From an uncultured Muribaculum sp. (GTDB taxonomy: Bacteria; Bacteroidota; Bacteroidia; Bacteroidales; Muribaculaceae), in contig CAJUMZ010000036.1 of the NCBI GenBank assembly GCA_910587665.1, forward strand, positions 1-12,808: a DNA stretch of 12,808 bases. Reading direction: 5' to 3'. A program made the translations under genes and the position numbers. Shown piece by piece: positions 1 through 8,364 of this stretch; position 1 is the first letter of the stretch; every line of letters starts with the position of its first letter. The notes below the pieces were generated by a model. It did no database searches and was not told where the DNA came from. It worked only from the letters and a program-made list of their open reading frames with translations.

Positions 1-2218
1 TCAGCGTACGCAACTGCGGGTCATAGGTGAAAGTCTCCTCCGTCACCACCCCCGTGAGATGGTCGGTCACCCTCTTGCGCACCCGGTTGAACGCCTTGGC
101 AACGGCGGTTGTCTTTTGTCGTGGCATGTAGCAGACCCAGACGCAGTAGTTAGAGCCTGTATCGTCTTCCATGCTGATGCGGTCAATCTCCGTCAGCAGG
201 CTCACAAGCCTCACCCCGGTGTTGAATACCCGGTGCTTTATTTCCCGGTACTCATATTCCTCTGTAAGTACATTGCCTCCTGTAGAATCCCGCGTTGTCA
301 CAGCCGAGAGCAATGGGGCCACCCCTCCCTCGTCGACAAGTGCCGGTGGATAGAAGTATGGGTGTAAAAGGTTGTCGTTGTCTGTCACTGTCGGATCATT
401 TACCACTATTCCGGGCGAGTATGAGTATCTTTTGCTGCTGCCGTCTCCGTAGGTCTCGGTCACCGAGCCGTAAAATACCCCCACACCCCAATAGGGCGAA
501 AACATTGGCATCGCCATCGCAACGTTCCGGATCGAGAAATTCCCCTTGCCTATTTCGTTGCCATGCTGTCGGCACCAAGCCCCGTATGTCATTGCCTCGT
601 CAGGGTCGGGGTACATTCTGTATGCTGCGTTGTACGTAAATGATTTCTTTTGAATGGTATCGCCCCATGAAGAGACTATCGAGGCGATCCTGAGACCTCC
701 GCCGTATGTGTTCAGCTCATATTCAAAGGTAGTTGTAAGCCCGGTGGGACGTCTGATTGACGTAAGCATGCCCAGGCGTGTGTGCTCAAAAGATGGATTC
801 TTATTGAGGGTGGCTTTTTTAAGAAGCCTGTCGGGTTCATACATGTCTTCCGGCAATATCATGGCAAGTGCCTTTCTGGTTATATTACTGCTACTCTCCT
901 TGGTGGCTCGGAGGTATCCCCAATAATCAAGTCTTCCCGGATAGAGCGACCTATATTCGGGGAGAGTGCCGTATGGTGGGTTGTCTCGGTTATAGGACAG
1001 CGAATAGATGCCGCGTTCAGAGTCATCTATGGAGTCAAGCATCCTACGGTTTTTATATTTGGAGTCTCCCCAGTATGATGACATAAATTTGACAGTCTTC
1101 CTCGCCGATCCGTCAGGGGTTGTCACCTTCATTTCAGTAAGCCGGAATGTTCCTATGTAGAGACTATCGCAGTCATATGAGAATGACACCATCCCTCCTG
1201 TCCAAGAGATCTCCCTTAGCAGCAGTTGCTCGAAATAATATGGGGCGGGGGTACTCTGTATTGTGCTGATGGAATATTTCTCGGCAATGGTCCCATTGGT
1301 TTTTAAGATTGTCTCCATGATGGATGTCATTTTCGAGCATCGTTCGATCACAAATGAGGGCTTCCGCTCATAGGCAAGCGAGATATCGCCATATGGTGTG
1401 CGTATAGAGGACAGATACCATGCCGTTGTCACCGGTTTTCCCTCTGTACTCGGGTCATGTCCCGTGTGCTCCTCCTCAGAGAAAGTGTATGTAGCGTCAG
1501 AGTCAGAGATGTAAAAGCCTTCCGGGCTTCCTGAGATATTCAGGTTGGAGGCATTGAGCGGAATCCATTCATGGGACTCATGGGCATACCTGAACACACC
1601 GCTTTTGCCGGGAATATTATAGGTATATCGATCCGACTCGGTATCATACGGGGCTTCCATGCCGCCCGCCGCAGTGAGGAGCATGCTCTTTATGTCGCCC
1701 CCGTGTTGGCTCAGTTGTTTAAGGTGCGAGTCTATGGTGTTGAAATCACGGTAAATCGTGTCATTTACCACCCGGCTATAGAAGTCGGGCGCTCCCATTA
1801 TCGTGCGGGTTACTGCGCCGCCTGCGTTGAGTACCCATCCAAGCCCGACGGGCGTCGCCACGTCGTCGGGTCGAAAACCGGATGCGTGGTAAGAGATGGA
1901 TATCGGGAGCTTGTAGCCGCCGAGGTCGATCTCGTAGAGTGCGATTGAGATGTCGGGGATGCCGGTTGAGTGGCTGACGGGGTACTCGCCGTAGCGGGCG
2001 AGCGCGGCGGCCTGTGGGGTGGGCGGTATCACCTGCGGCAGAAACTGCATCTCGTAGCCCCCTTCATCCGACGTCGCGGTTGGTGCATGCAACACTGCGG
2101 TGGAGTCAGCGACAGAGTCATCGGCTATGGCAACAATACCCGGCATGTCCGGTGCGGACACCCCGGCTGAAACTGCGAGCGCGTGCAGCACGGCGGCTGC
2201 GAGGAGAGCGGCTTTCAT
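1..2218 (-). CDS. Rhs/YD-repeat-type secreted protein, N-terminal 739 residues (3' end outside window)
   Basis: I read this frame codon by codon from the ATG at 2218 to the left edge and found no stop, so the gene is intact here and continues beyond position 1. Residues 1-22 form an Ala/Leu-rich Sec signal peptide (MKAALLAAAVLHALAV...), so the product is exported. Residues about 66-137 carry the head typical of large Bacteroidota Rhs/YD-repeat proteins: A-x-Y-G-E-Y-P-V-S-x-x-T-G-I-P-D-I-S-I, then SISYHASG (107-114) and VGLGWVLNAGGAVTR (123-137). The rest is rich in Tyr, Thr, Ser and Asp, with beta-strand-like stretches such as YSYSPG and EEYEYRE, and ends in the YD-like TFTYDPQLRTL, as expected entering a repeat shell. 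Such proteins often end in a variable, sometimes toxic, C-terminal domain, which is not visible here. Family assignment rests on motif recognition; function is unknown. Confidence 0.8.
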   Translation of the reverse strand, partial: MKAALLAAAVLHALAVSAGVSAPDMPGIVAIADDSVADSTAVLHAPTATSDEGGYEMQFLPQVIPPTPQAAALARYGEYPVSHSTGIPDISIALYEIDLGGYKLPISISYHASGFRPDDVATPVGLGWVLNAGGAVTRTIMGAPDFYSRVVNDTIYRDFNTIDSHLKQLSQHGGDIKSMLLTAAGGMEAPYDTESDRYTYNIPGKSGVFRYAHESHEWIPLNASNLNISGSPEGFYISDSDATYTFSEEEHTGHDPSTEGKPVTTAWYLSSIRTPYGDISLAYERKPSFVIERCSKMTSIMETILKTNGTIAEKYSISTIQSTPAPYYFEQLLLREISWTGGMVSFSYDCDSLYIGTFRLTEMKVTTPDGSARKTVKFMSSYWGDSKYKNRRMLDSIDDSERGIYSLSYNRDNPPYGTLPEYRSLYPGRLDYWGYLRATKESSSNITRKALAMILPEDMYEPDRLLKKATLNKNPSFEHTRLGMLTSIRRPTGLTTTFEYELNTYGGGLRIASIVSSWGDTIQKKSFTYNAAYRMYPDPDEAMTYGAWCRQHGNEIGKGNFSIRNVAMAMPMFSPYWGVGVFYGSVTETYGDGSSKRYSYSPGIVVNDPTVTDNDNLLHPYFYPPALVDEGGVAPLLSAVTTRDSTGGNVLTEEYEYREIKHRVFNTGVRLVSLLTEIDRISMEDDTGSNYCVWVCYMPRQKTTAVAKAFNRVRKRVTDHLTGVVTEETFTYDPQLRTL

Positions 2219-2239
2219 GGTGGTAATGATTGATTTTCA

Positions 2240-2271
2240 CAAATATAGCATATCGGCGGGATGAATGCAAG
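2240..2271 (-). promoter_or_regulatory. Bacteroidota-type promoter of the Rhs-like gene
   Basis: Read on the minus strand, 2247-2240 is TATATTTG, a perfect match to the Bacteroidota -7 element TAnnTTTG. A CTTG at 2271-2268 lies 20 bases upstream, which fits the -33 element and its usual spacing. The box ends 21 bases before the start codon at 2218, so the leader would be only about 10-20 bases. No Shine-Dalgarno sequence is visible. Confidence 0.6.
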
Positions 2272-2416
2272 CGTTTTCGTGGAAAAATCATCAATTTGTA
2301 ATCGGGCTGCGTCTCCGATGCCGGCGCGGGCGGGTTAAATATGTTTAAATGAATGTGAAATGTGGTAAACTACTTGCGACTTCACGGAGTTATATATAGT
2401 GACTGAATTTATTATT
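2272..2416 (+). other. Leader region of the efflux operon with weak inverted repeats
   Basis: No gene fits between the divergent Rhs-type and efflux genes. On the plus strand there is no perfect TAnnTTTG element; the nearest is TATGTTTA at 2340-2347, without a good -33 partner. Small symmetrical elements lie upstream of the operon: TTAAA-TATG-TTTAA (2335-2348), the imperfect palindrome GTGGTAAACTAC (2362-2373, 8 of 12 positions symmetrical), and GTGAA (2355-2359) paired with TTCAC (2381-2385). Any of these could bind a regulator, but short A/T-rich inverted repeats occur by chance. The operon must be transcribed from here, though the exact promoter is unclear. Confidence 0.3.
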
Positions 2417-3838
2417 ATGCGAATCAGACTCTTAAAGTTTCAACTATTGGCGTTGGCGGGCTTAATGTATGCCTGGCCGGGTTTCGCGCAGCCGGTGCTT
2501 AACGATTCTCTGCCGGGGCACTGGGTTTATAATGAGCATTTTAATCAGGAAGTGCCGACCGACGACAATTGGTGGAGCCGGTTTGACGATCCCGTGCTTG
2601 ACTCGCTTATCGCGGAGGGAGTCCAAAACAATTACAATGTCCTGATTGCCGCGCGGCGCATCAATATCGCTAAGCAGACGCTTAACTCCGTACGCGCGGG
2701 CTACTTCCCCGAAATAGGGCTGAATGCGGGCTGGACTAAGAGCCGTAATTCCGGCGCTACCGGTCCGGTCGTGGCCGATGCCGTAGTCAGCGACTTTTTC
2801 TCCCTGGGACTTAGTATGAGCTGGGAGATCGACATATTCGGCAAGATAAACGCAAAGGCCAAGGAGCAGAAGGCGGCTTACAATGCCACCCGCGCGGAAT
2901 ATGCCGCCGTGATGACCTCCCTCTGTGCCAATATTGCGAAGAGCTATATCAAGCTAAGGGTGTGGCAGGCTGAATGGCAGGTGGCGATGGAGCATATCGC
3001 CTCGCAGGAGAAGATCGTGAAGATCACCGAGGCACGCCATGAGGCGGGGCTTGCCTCGATGCTCGATGTGACGCAGGCGCGGATTGTCTACACCTCGACA
3101 CAGGCGTCGGTCCCGGGACTTGAATCGGCGATCCATACGACCATTAACGGCATAGCCATATTGCTCGGCGTGTATCCCGACTCAATCTACCGACGGCTGG
3201 AACAGGCACGCCCGTTGCCGTCATACGACCGGCTCGTGCCTGTCGGAGTACCCGCGGAATTGCTGAGGCGCCGCCCCGACATTGTCGAGGCTGAGGCGCA
3301 GGTTGCCGGATATGCCGCCGCGCTCGGAGTGTCGAAGAAAGATTTCCTTCCTACGCTTACCCTCAACGGGTCGATCGGCACGAGTTCCCACAAGTTTGAC
3401 AACCTGTTCAAGGACAACAGCCTGACCTATTCGATCGCCCCGACGCTGAGCTGGACCGTGTTTGAAGGTCTTGCCCGTAAATATAATGTAGCGGCGGCGC
3501 GTGAACAGATGGAGGCGGGTATCGACAATTATAATCTCACGGTCATGACAGCGGTCGAGGAGGTCGACAATTCCATCTCGGCCTACCTCTCCACGCTGCG
3601 TAAGATCAGCGTGCTCAACGAGGTGGTCGAGCAGAGCCGCAAGTCGCTCGACCTGTCGCTCGACCTGTATAAAAGGGGACTTAACCCGTTCAATGATGTG
3701 GTGACAGCCCAGCTCAATCTCCTTGAAAACACCAATTCCCTTGTGTCGGCGCAGGGCGATGCGCTCACGGCGCTGATATCGCTGTATGACGCGCTCGGTG
3801 GGGGATGGAATGCCGATATGATGGATGATAATAATTAA
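2417..3838 (+). CDS. RND efflux outer-membrane channel, TolC/OprM (NodT) family
   Basis: This is the outer-membrane channel of a tripartite efflux pump, through which substrates leave the cell. From the ATG at 2417 the product is 473 residues and opens with a clean signal peptide (MRIRLLKFQLLALAGLMYAW..GFAQ). An in-frame GTG at 2399 would add six residues (MTEFII) that spoil the basic N-terminus, so I prefer 2417. The body has the two halves of the OEP fold, each a long alpha-helical section with beta strands. Family marks include DNWWSRFDDPVLDSLI near the N-terminus, VPAELLRRRPDIVEAEAQV in the middle, and SLDLYKRGL and LYDALGGGW at the C-terminal end. There is no lipobox cysteine, unlike many NodT-type channels. 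It is the first gene of the operon, 15 bases before the adaptor gene. The substrate cannot be read from the sequence. Confidence 0.93.
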   Translation: MRIRLLKFQLLALAGLMYAWPGFAQPVLNDSLPGHWVYNEHFNQEVPTDDNWWSRFDDPVLDSLIAEGVQNNYNVLIAARRINIAKQTLNSVRAGYFPEIGLNAGWTKSRNSGATGPVVADAVVSDFFSLGLSMSWEIDIFGKINAKAKEQKAAYNATRAEYAAVMTSLCANIAKSYIKLRVWQAEWQVAMEHIASQEKIVKITEARHEAGLASMLDVTQARIVYTSTQASVPGLESAIHTTINGIAILLGVYPDSIYRRLEQARPLPSYDRLVPVGVPAELLRRRPDIVEAEAQVAGYAAALGVSKKDFLPTLTLNGSIGTSSHKFDNLFKDNSLTYSIAPTLSWTVFEGLARKYNVAAAREQMEAGIDNYNLTVMTAVEEVDNSISAYLSTLRKISVLNEVVEQSRKSLDLSLDLYKRGLNPFNDVVTAQLNLLENTNSLVSAQGDALTALISLYDALGGGWNADMMDDNN

Positions 3839-3853
3839 AAAAAACTGCATATT

Positions 3854-4978
3854 ATGAATAATCTTTCTTTTTACGGGCTTGTTATTGCCGGCTTTGCGCT
3901 TGCTTCGGTAACATCTTGCGGCAATAAACGACAGGCGGCCGACGAAGGGTTGCTTACTGTCGACGTGGCTCTGCCTGTCACCGACTCGATCACCCTTTAC
4001 AAGACCTACCCGGGTTATGCCGGGGCCAATGCCTCCGCCGATGTGGTGGCACGGGTCAACGGTCAGCTGCTCTCCAAAAATTATGACAGCGGCAGCCTTG
4101 TGAAGAAAGGTGCGGTACTGTTTACTATCGAGCCGACCAAGTACAGCGACGCGGTAAGGCAGGCACAGGCAGCGCTTGCCACGGCAGAGAGCGAATATGA
4201 ATATGCCTCGAAACAGGCGCAGGCGATGAAAAAGGCTTTTGAGAGCGACGCCGTGTCAAGGATGGAGGTGATTCAGGCTGAGAGCAGCATGCAGCAGGCT
4301 GAGGCGGCTATAAAAAATGCCCGCGCGGCGTTGAGCACGGCAAACACAAATCTTGCCTATTGCACGGTGCGCGCGCCGTTTACCGGTCATATCACCTCGG
4401 CGACGGTCGATGTGGGCAATTATATAAATGGAGAGGGCGCGCCTTTCAAGCTTGCCACCATATATGACGACTCGTCGATGATAGTATCTTTCGCAATAGA
4501 GGATTCGCAGTACGAGCGGATGATGGGCGCGAAAAGCGATCCGGCGGTGGAGGCGCTTTATCACAAGGTGCCGCTTGAATTTGAGGAGCCGCTTCCTCAT
4601 ACATATACAGCCGACATGTATTATACCTCCCCGGCGATTGACAAGAGTACCGGAACGCTTAACCTGAAAGTGACGGTTGACAATCCTTACGGCGAGTTGC
4701 GCGACGGCATGTATGTGACAGTGAAATTCCCCTATGACACCGACCCTGACGCCATACTTGTAAAAGACGCCTCGATAGGCACCGATCAGCTTGGAAAATA
4801 CCTCTATGTGGTAAATGATTCCGACAAGGTGGTCTACACCCCGATAGAGGTGGGCGGCATATATGACGATTCACTGCGAGTGGTGACCAAGGGTATCTCC
4901 CGTGACTCGCGCTACGTGACCTCGGCCATGCTGAAGGTGCGCGACGGTATGCCGGTAAAGCCTGTATTGACAAAGTAA
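3854..4978 (+). CDS. RND efflux periplasmic adaptor (membrane fusion) lipoprotein, AcrA/MexA-like
   Basis: This is the periplasmic adaptor that links the inner-membrane pump to the outer-membrane channel. It has 374 residues. A lipoprotein signal peptide ends in VTSC, with Cys22 as the lipidation site, anchoring the protein to the inner membrane as in AcrA and MexA. Residues about 62-95 form the first half of a lipoyl-like domain (VVARVNGQL...YDSGSLVKKG). An Ala/Gln/Glu-rich coiled-coil hairpin spans about 97-165. The second lipoyl half starts at the hallmark VRAPFTGHI (172-180), and beta-barrel and membrane-proximal domains follow (LRDGMYVTVKFP is typical). The gene starts 15 bases after the channel gene and ends 11 bases before the pump gene, which supports one transcript. 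No truncation or odd residues are seen. Confidence in the family is high; the substrate is unknown. Confidence 0.95.
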   Translation: MNNLSFYGLVIAGFALASVTSCGNKRQAADEGLLTVDVALPVTDSITLYKTYPGYAGANASADVVARVNGQLLSKNYDSGSLVKKGAVLFTIEPTKYSDAVRQAQAALATAESEYEYASKQAQAMKKAFESDAVSRMEVIQAESSMQQAEAAIKNARAALSTANTNLAYCTVRAPFTGHITSATVDVGNYINGEGAPFKLATIYDDSSMIVSFAIEDSQYERMMGAKSDPAVEALYHKVPLEFEEPLPHTYTADMYYTSPAIDKSTGTLNLKVTVDNPYGELRDGMYVTVKFPYDTDPDAILVKDASIGTDQLGKYLYVVNDSDKVVYTPIEVGGIYDDSLRVVTKGISRDSRYVTSAMLKVRDGMPVKPVLTK

Positions 4979-4989
4979 ATTTTTAGACG

Positions 4990-7900
4990 ATGTTTTCAAA
5001 GTTTTTCATAGACCGCCCGATTTTCGCCACAGTCCTGGCGATTGTCATGGTTTTTGCCGGTCTGCTTACCATAAATTCGCTGCCCGTCGCGCAGTATCCC
5101 GACATCACTCCACCCACGGTGAGTGTGATGGCGACTTATCCGGGAGCCAACGCGCAGACTGTGGCGCGCACCGTCGGCGTACCCATCGAGGAGCAGGTCA
5201 ACGGTGTCGAAAACATGCTTTACATGAGTTCCAACTCCGGCTCCGACGGAAGCTATATGCTTACCATCACTTTCGAGCTTGGCACCGATATAGACCAGGC
5301 TGCCATCAATGTGCAGAACCGTCTGAACCAGGCGGAGGCGACACTGCCAACAGCTGTAAAGGAGCAGGGCATATCGGTCAACAAGGAGTCGACCAACATC
5401 GTGCTTTTCTGCTCGCTTGAGGGCGACAGCACCGGGCGTTATGACGCGCTCTATCTTACCAATTATGCAAATATCAATCTTGTCAACGCGCTTTCGCGAG
5501 TAAAGGGTGTGGGCGGCGTGCAGGCTTTCGGTGGTGGCGAGTACAGCATGAGGGTATGGCTCGACCCGGAGCTGATGCGTGCGCGCGGTCTTACACCTAA
5601 TGATGTATATTCGGCTATCCGTTCTCAGAATATGGAGGTGTCGGCGGGAGAGGTCGGTGCCGCTCCTAATGACAATAACGGCGCATTTCAGTTTACGCTC
5701 ACTTCCCGCGGAGGCTTGCAGACAGCCGAGGAGTTCTCCAATATCGTGATCCGCACCGACGGCGACGGCATCCTGCGTCTTGGCGATGTCGCCAAGGTGG
5801 ATCTCGGCAGCCAAAGCTATACCGCTACCACCCTCGTATCAGGAAAGCAGGCGGCGTTGCTCGGCATAAAGCAGTTGCCGGGGGCAAACGCCCTTTCCGT
5901 ATCCAAGGCGGCGCGTGCCGAGCTTGACCGGCTGAGCCAATATTTCCCTCCGGGAGTGAAATACAATGTGGTGCTTGACACATCGGATTTCGTCACTGCC
6001 TCGATCGAGGAGGTGCTTGTGACATTTGTCGAGACGGCTTTGATCGTGATGATTGTGATATTGATATTCCTTCAGAACTGGAGGGCGGTGATTATACCTA
6101 TGCTCACTATCCCGGTGTCGCTTATCGCAACATTTGCGGTGATGAAGCTTATGGGATTCACAATCAATACGCTCACACTGTTCGGACTGGTGCTTGCGAT
6201 CGCCATTGTGGTCGACGACGCCATAGTCGTGGTCGAGGACTGCGCGCGACTTGTCGACGAAGGCAAGCTGTCGCGCCGTCAGGCTGCCGAAAAGGCGATG
6301 AGAGAGCTTACCGGACCTGTCGTGGGCGAGGTGCTTGTGTTGCTCTCGGTGTTTATCCCTACGGCATTTGTCAGCGGCATCACCGGGCAGCTTTACAAGC
6401 AATTTGCGCTTACAATTGCCGTGTCAACCGCATTTTCCGGCTTTAATGCGCTTACGTTTACCCCCGCTATGTGTGCCCTCTTCCTTACGCCGCGTAAGAA
6501 GAACAGTAAAAATGTCATCTACCGTGTCTTCAACAAGGGATACAATGCGGTCGAGACATTTTATAAAAACAGTATAGGCAAGATGCTCGGTCATCCGGGG
6601 CGCTCGCTTTCGGTTTATGTCGTTATCGCGGCGATAGGTGTGATCGCATTTCTCATGTGGCCTACAAGTTATGTGCCTTCCGAGGATCAGGGCTACTTCA
6701 TGACATCCGTGCAGTTGCCGGAGGGGGCGTCGCTTGAACGCACACAAAAGGTGGTGAACGACCTTTCAGCGCAGATAAGAAAGGACCTCCCCGAGGTAGC
6801 CGACGTGATGGCGATATCCGGATTCTCATTTATGGGTGGGGGCGCGTCATCCAACATGGGATCACTCTTCGTGGTGCTTAAGCCATGGAAGGAGCGAAAG
6901 AAGGCGGCGCAGAGCGTGTTTGCCGTCATCGACAGCGTGAACCGCATAGCGTCGCGCTATCAGGAGGCTATCGTGTTTTCGGTAAATCCATCCACGATTC
7001 CGGGACTCGGAATGTCATCGGGACTTGAAATGCAGATCCTGGATATAAACAATCTCGGGCCGGCGGAGATGATGAAGGCTATAGCGAGCATTCAGGAGGC
7101 GGCAAAGGGTGATGGCCGCATAGCATCGGTTACAAGCCTTTATCAGGGAGTGGTGCCGCAATACAGTCTTGACATAGATCGCGACAAAGTGAAGCTGCAG
7201 GGGCTTACTATGGAAGATATTTTCTCCACCCTCGGCGCATACATGGGAGGAAGCTATGTCAACGACTTTACCGAATTTGGCAGGGTTTACCAGGTCACGG
7301 TGAAGGGCGACGATAAATCACGCGCCAATATCGACGATGTGCTCAGACTGAGTGTGCGCAACGCTTCCGGCGACATGGTGCCTTTTGCCTCATTCACCAC
7401 CATACGCCCGTCGATGGGTGAGCCTACGGCATCGCGCTATAATATGTATGGCACGGCGGCGGTCACCGCCAACCTTGCCAAGGGTGTCAGCTCGAGCGAC
7501 GGTATAAAAGCGATGGAGGAGCTTGTCGCGAAGACCCTCGGCGCCAATTATTCCTACGCGTGGACAGGAGAGGCGTATCAGGAGACGCAGTCGGGTACTA
7601 CGATAGCACTGGTGTTTGTATTCGCGATAATCCTTACATTGCTCGTGCTTGCCGCGCAATATGAGAGCTGGACCGACCCTATTGCCGTGGTGCTGTCGAT
7701 GCCGGTGGCGATTCTCGGCACGGTGATGGGCTGTATATTCATGAGCCAGAGCATAAGTATTTACACCCAGATAGGACTTATCCTGTTGCTCGGACTGTCG
7801 GCGAAAAATGCCATTCTTATCGTGGAGTATGCCACATATTTCCGTCAGTCCGGCGCCGATCTGCGGCAGTCGGCACAGGATGCCGGCGTGATACGCTTCC

Positions 7901-8157
7901 GCCCGATCATGATGACGGCAATCGCGTTTATATTCGGTGTGATGCCTATGATGTTTGCCCATGGGGCGGGCGCGGAAAGCCGCGTTGCGCTCGGCTCGGC
8001 AGTCGTGTTCGGTATGCTGATGAACGCTGTTTTAGGCACCCTGTTTGTCCCCAATTTCTGGGAACTCATGCAGAAATTTCAGGAAAACGTACTCGGCAAG
8101 CTCTTCAAGGATGTCGACACCGTGCCCCCGCCCGGCGACGACCTCAAGTCAGTATGA
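4990..8157 (+). CDS. RND (HAE1) multidrug efflux pump, AcrB-like inner-membrane transporter
   Basis: This 1,055-residue protein has the usual length of a HAE1-family RND pump, which exports hydrophobic or amphiphilic compounds in exchange for protons. It starts with the family signature FFIDRPIFATVLAIVMVFAGL (first membrane helix). The pattern is 12 membrane helices with two large periplasmic loops (about residues 30-335 and 560-870). The proton-relay residues are intact: Asp409-Asp410 in VVDDAIVVVED (helix 4), Lys939 in GLSAKNAILIVEYA (helix 10), and the Arg/Thr of IRFRPIMMT (helix 11, Arg969 and Thr976). So it looks functional. It is the last gene of the operon, and a strong terminator begins 25 bases after its stop. 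It resembles Bacteroides BmeB/AcrB-type pumps, but close paralogues differ in substrate, so I give no symbol. No regulator gene is adjacent. Confidence 0.96.
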   Translation: MFSKFFIDRPIFATVLAIVMVFAGLLTINSLPVAQYPDITPPTVSVMATYPGANAQTVARTVGVPIEEQVNGVENMLYMSSNSGSDGSYMLTITFELGTDIDQAAINVQNRLNQAEATLPTAVKEQGISVNKESTNIVLFCSLEGDSTGRYDALYLTNYANINLVNALSRVKGVGGVQAFGGGEYSMRVWLDPELMRARGLTPNDVYSAIRSQNMEVSAGEVGAAPNDNNGAFQFTLTSRGGLQTAEEFSNIVIRTDGDGILRLGDVAKVDLGSQSYTATTLVSGKQAALLGIKQLPGANALSVSKAARAELDRLSQYFPPGVKYNVVLDTSDFVTASIEEVLVTFVETALIVMIVILIFLQNWRAVIIPMLTIPVSLIATFAVMKLMGFTINTLTLFGLVLAIAIVVDDAIVVVEDCARLVDEGKLSRRQAAEKAMRELTGPVVGEVLVLLSVFIPTAFVSGITGQLYKQFALTIAVSTAFSGFNALTFTPAMCALFLTPRKKNSKNVIYRVFNKGYNAVETFYKNSIGKMLGHPGRSLSVYVVIAAIGVIAFLMWPTSYVPSEDQGYFMTSVQLPEGASLERTQKVVNDLSAQIRKDLPEVADVMAISGFSFMGGGASSNMGSLFVVLKPWKERKKAAQSVFAVIDSVNRIASRYQEAIVFSVNPSTIPGLGMSSGLEMQILDINNLGPAEMMKAIASIQEAAKGDGRIASVTSLYQGVVPQYSLDIDRDKVKLQGLTMEDIFSTLGAYMGGSYVNDFTEFGRVYQVTVKGDDKSRANIDDVLRLSVRNASGDMVPFASFTTIRPSMGEPTASRYNMYGTAAVTANLAKGVSSSDGIKAMEELVAKTLGANYSYAWTGEAYQETQSGTTIALVFVFAIILTLLVLAAQYESWTDPIAVVLSMPVAILGTVMGCIFMSQSISIYTQIGLILLLGLSAKNAILIVEYATYFRQSGADLRQSAQDAGVIRFRPIMMTAIAFIFGVMPMMFAHGAGAESRVALGSAVVFGMLMNAVLGTLFVPNFWELMQKFQENVLGKLFKDVDTVPPPGDDLKSV

Positions 8158-8182
8158 CACCCCGGATGCTATTATACAACGA

Positions 8183-8221
8183 GAAGGCGCGCCTCGGATC
8201 GGGGCGCGCCTTCAACTTTTT
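8183..8221 (+). terminator. Rho-independent terminator of the efflux operon
   Basis: A perfect 11-bp GC-rich stem, GAAGGCGCGCC (8183-8193) with GGCGCGCCTTC (8203-8213), closes a 9-base loop. A T run (8217-8221) follows after AAC. It starts 25 bases after the pump stop codon. Confidence 0.9.
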
Positions 8222-8287
8222 ACATGTGCAATTTCATAGATTAGCAATTATCTAAATATATGGGTCATGTTTTGATACTATAACAAC

Positions 8288-8323
8288 AATATCGCCGTTT
8301 ATCCTCAGACAAACGGCGATATT
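8288..8323. terminator. Second perfect hairpin, probable terminator for the converging minus-strand genes
   Basis: AATATCGCCGTTT (8288-8300) pairs perfectly over 13 bp with AAACGGCGATATT (8311-8323) around a 10-base loop. It lies 41 bases past the stop of the minus-strand HhH gene, in the position expected for that transcript's terminator. There is no long T run on either strand: the minus strand continues GTTGTTATAG and the plus strand TCATGATTCTT. Its role could therefore be a weaker terminator, a bidirectional one, or a stabiliser of the RNA 3' end. Confidence 0.55.
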
Positions 8324-8364
8324 TCATGATTCTTAACTGATTGAATTAAAATTCACAGTTGGCA

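Noticed and set aside
59..2170. Several plus-strand open frames of 60-125 codons across the left 2 kb
   Set aside because: They lie opposite the continuous Rhs-type frame, overlap one another in different frames and show no family motifs.
3644..3667. Perfect 12-base tandem duplication (TCGCTCGACCTG twice) in the channel gene
   Set aside because: It encodes SLDL-SLDL in a helix where this kind of sequence is normal for the family, so it is probably codon coincidence rather than a functional repeat.
4996..5814. A 272-codon open frame on the minus strand inside the pump gene
   Set aside because: It lies fully opposite a clear AcrB-like gene, its product is His/Arg/Cys-rich with no recognisable domain, and it is best explained by GC-rich codon bias.
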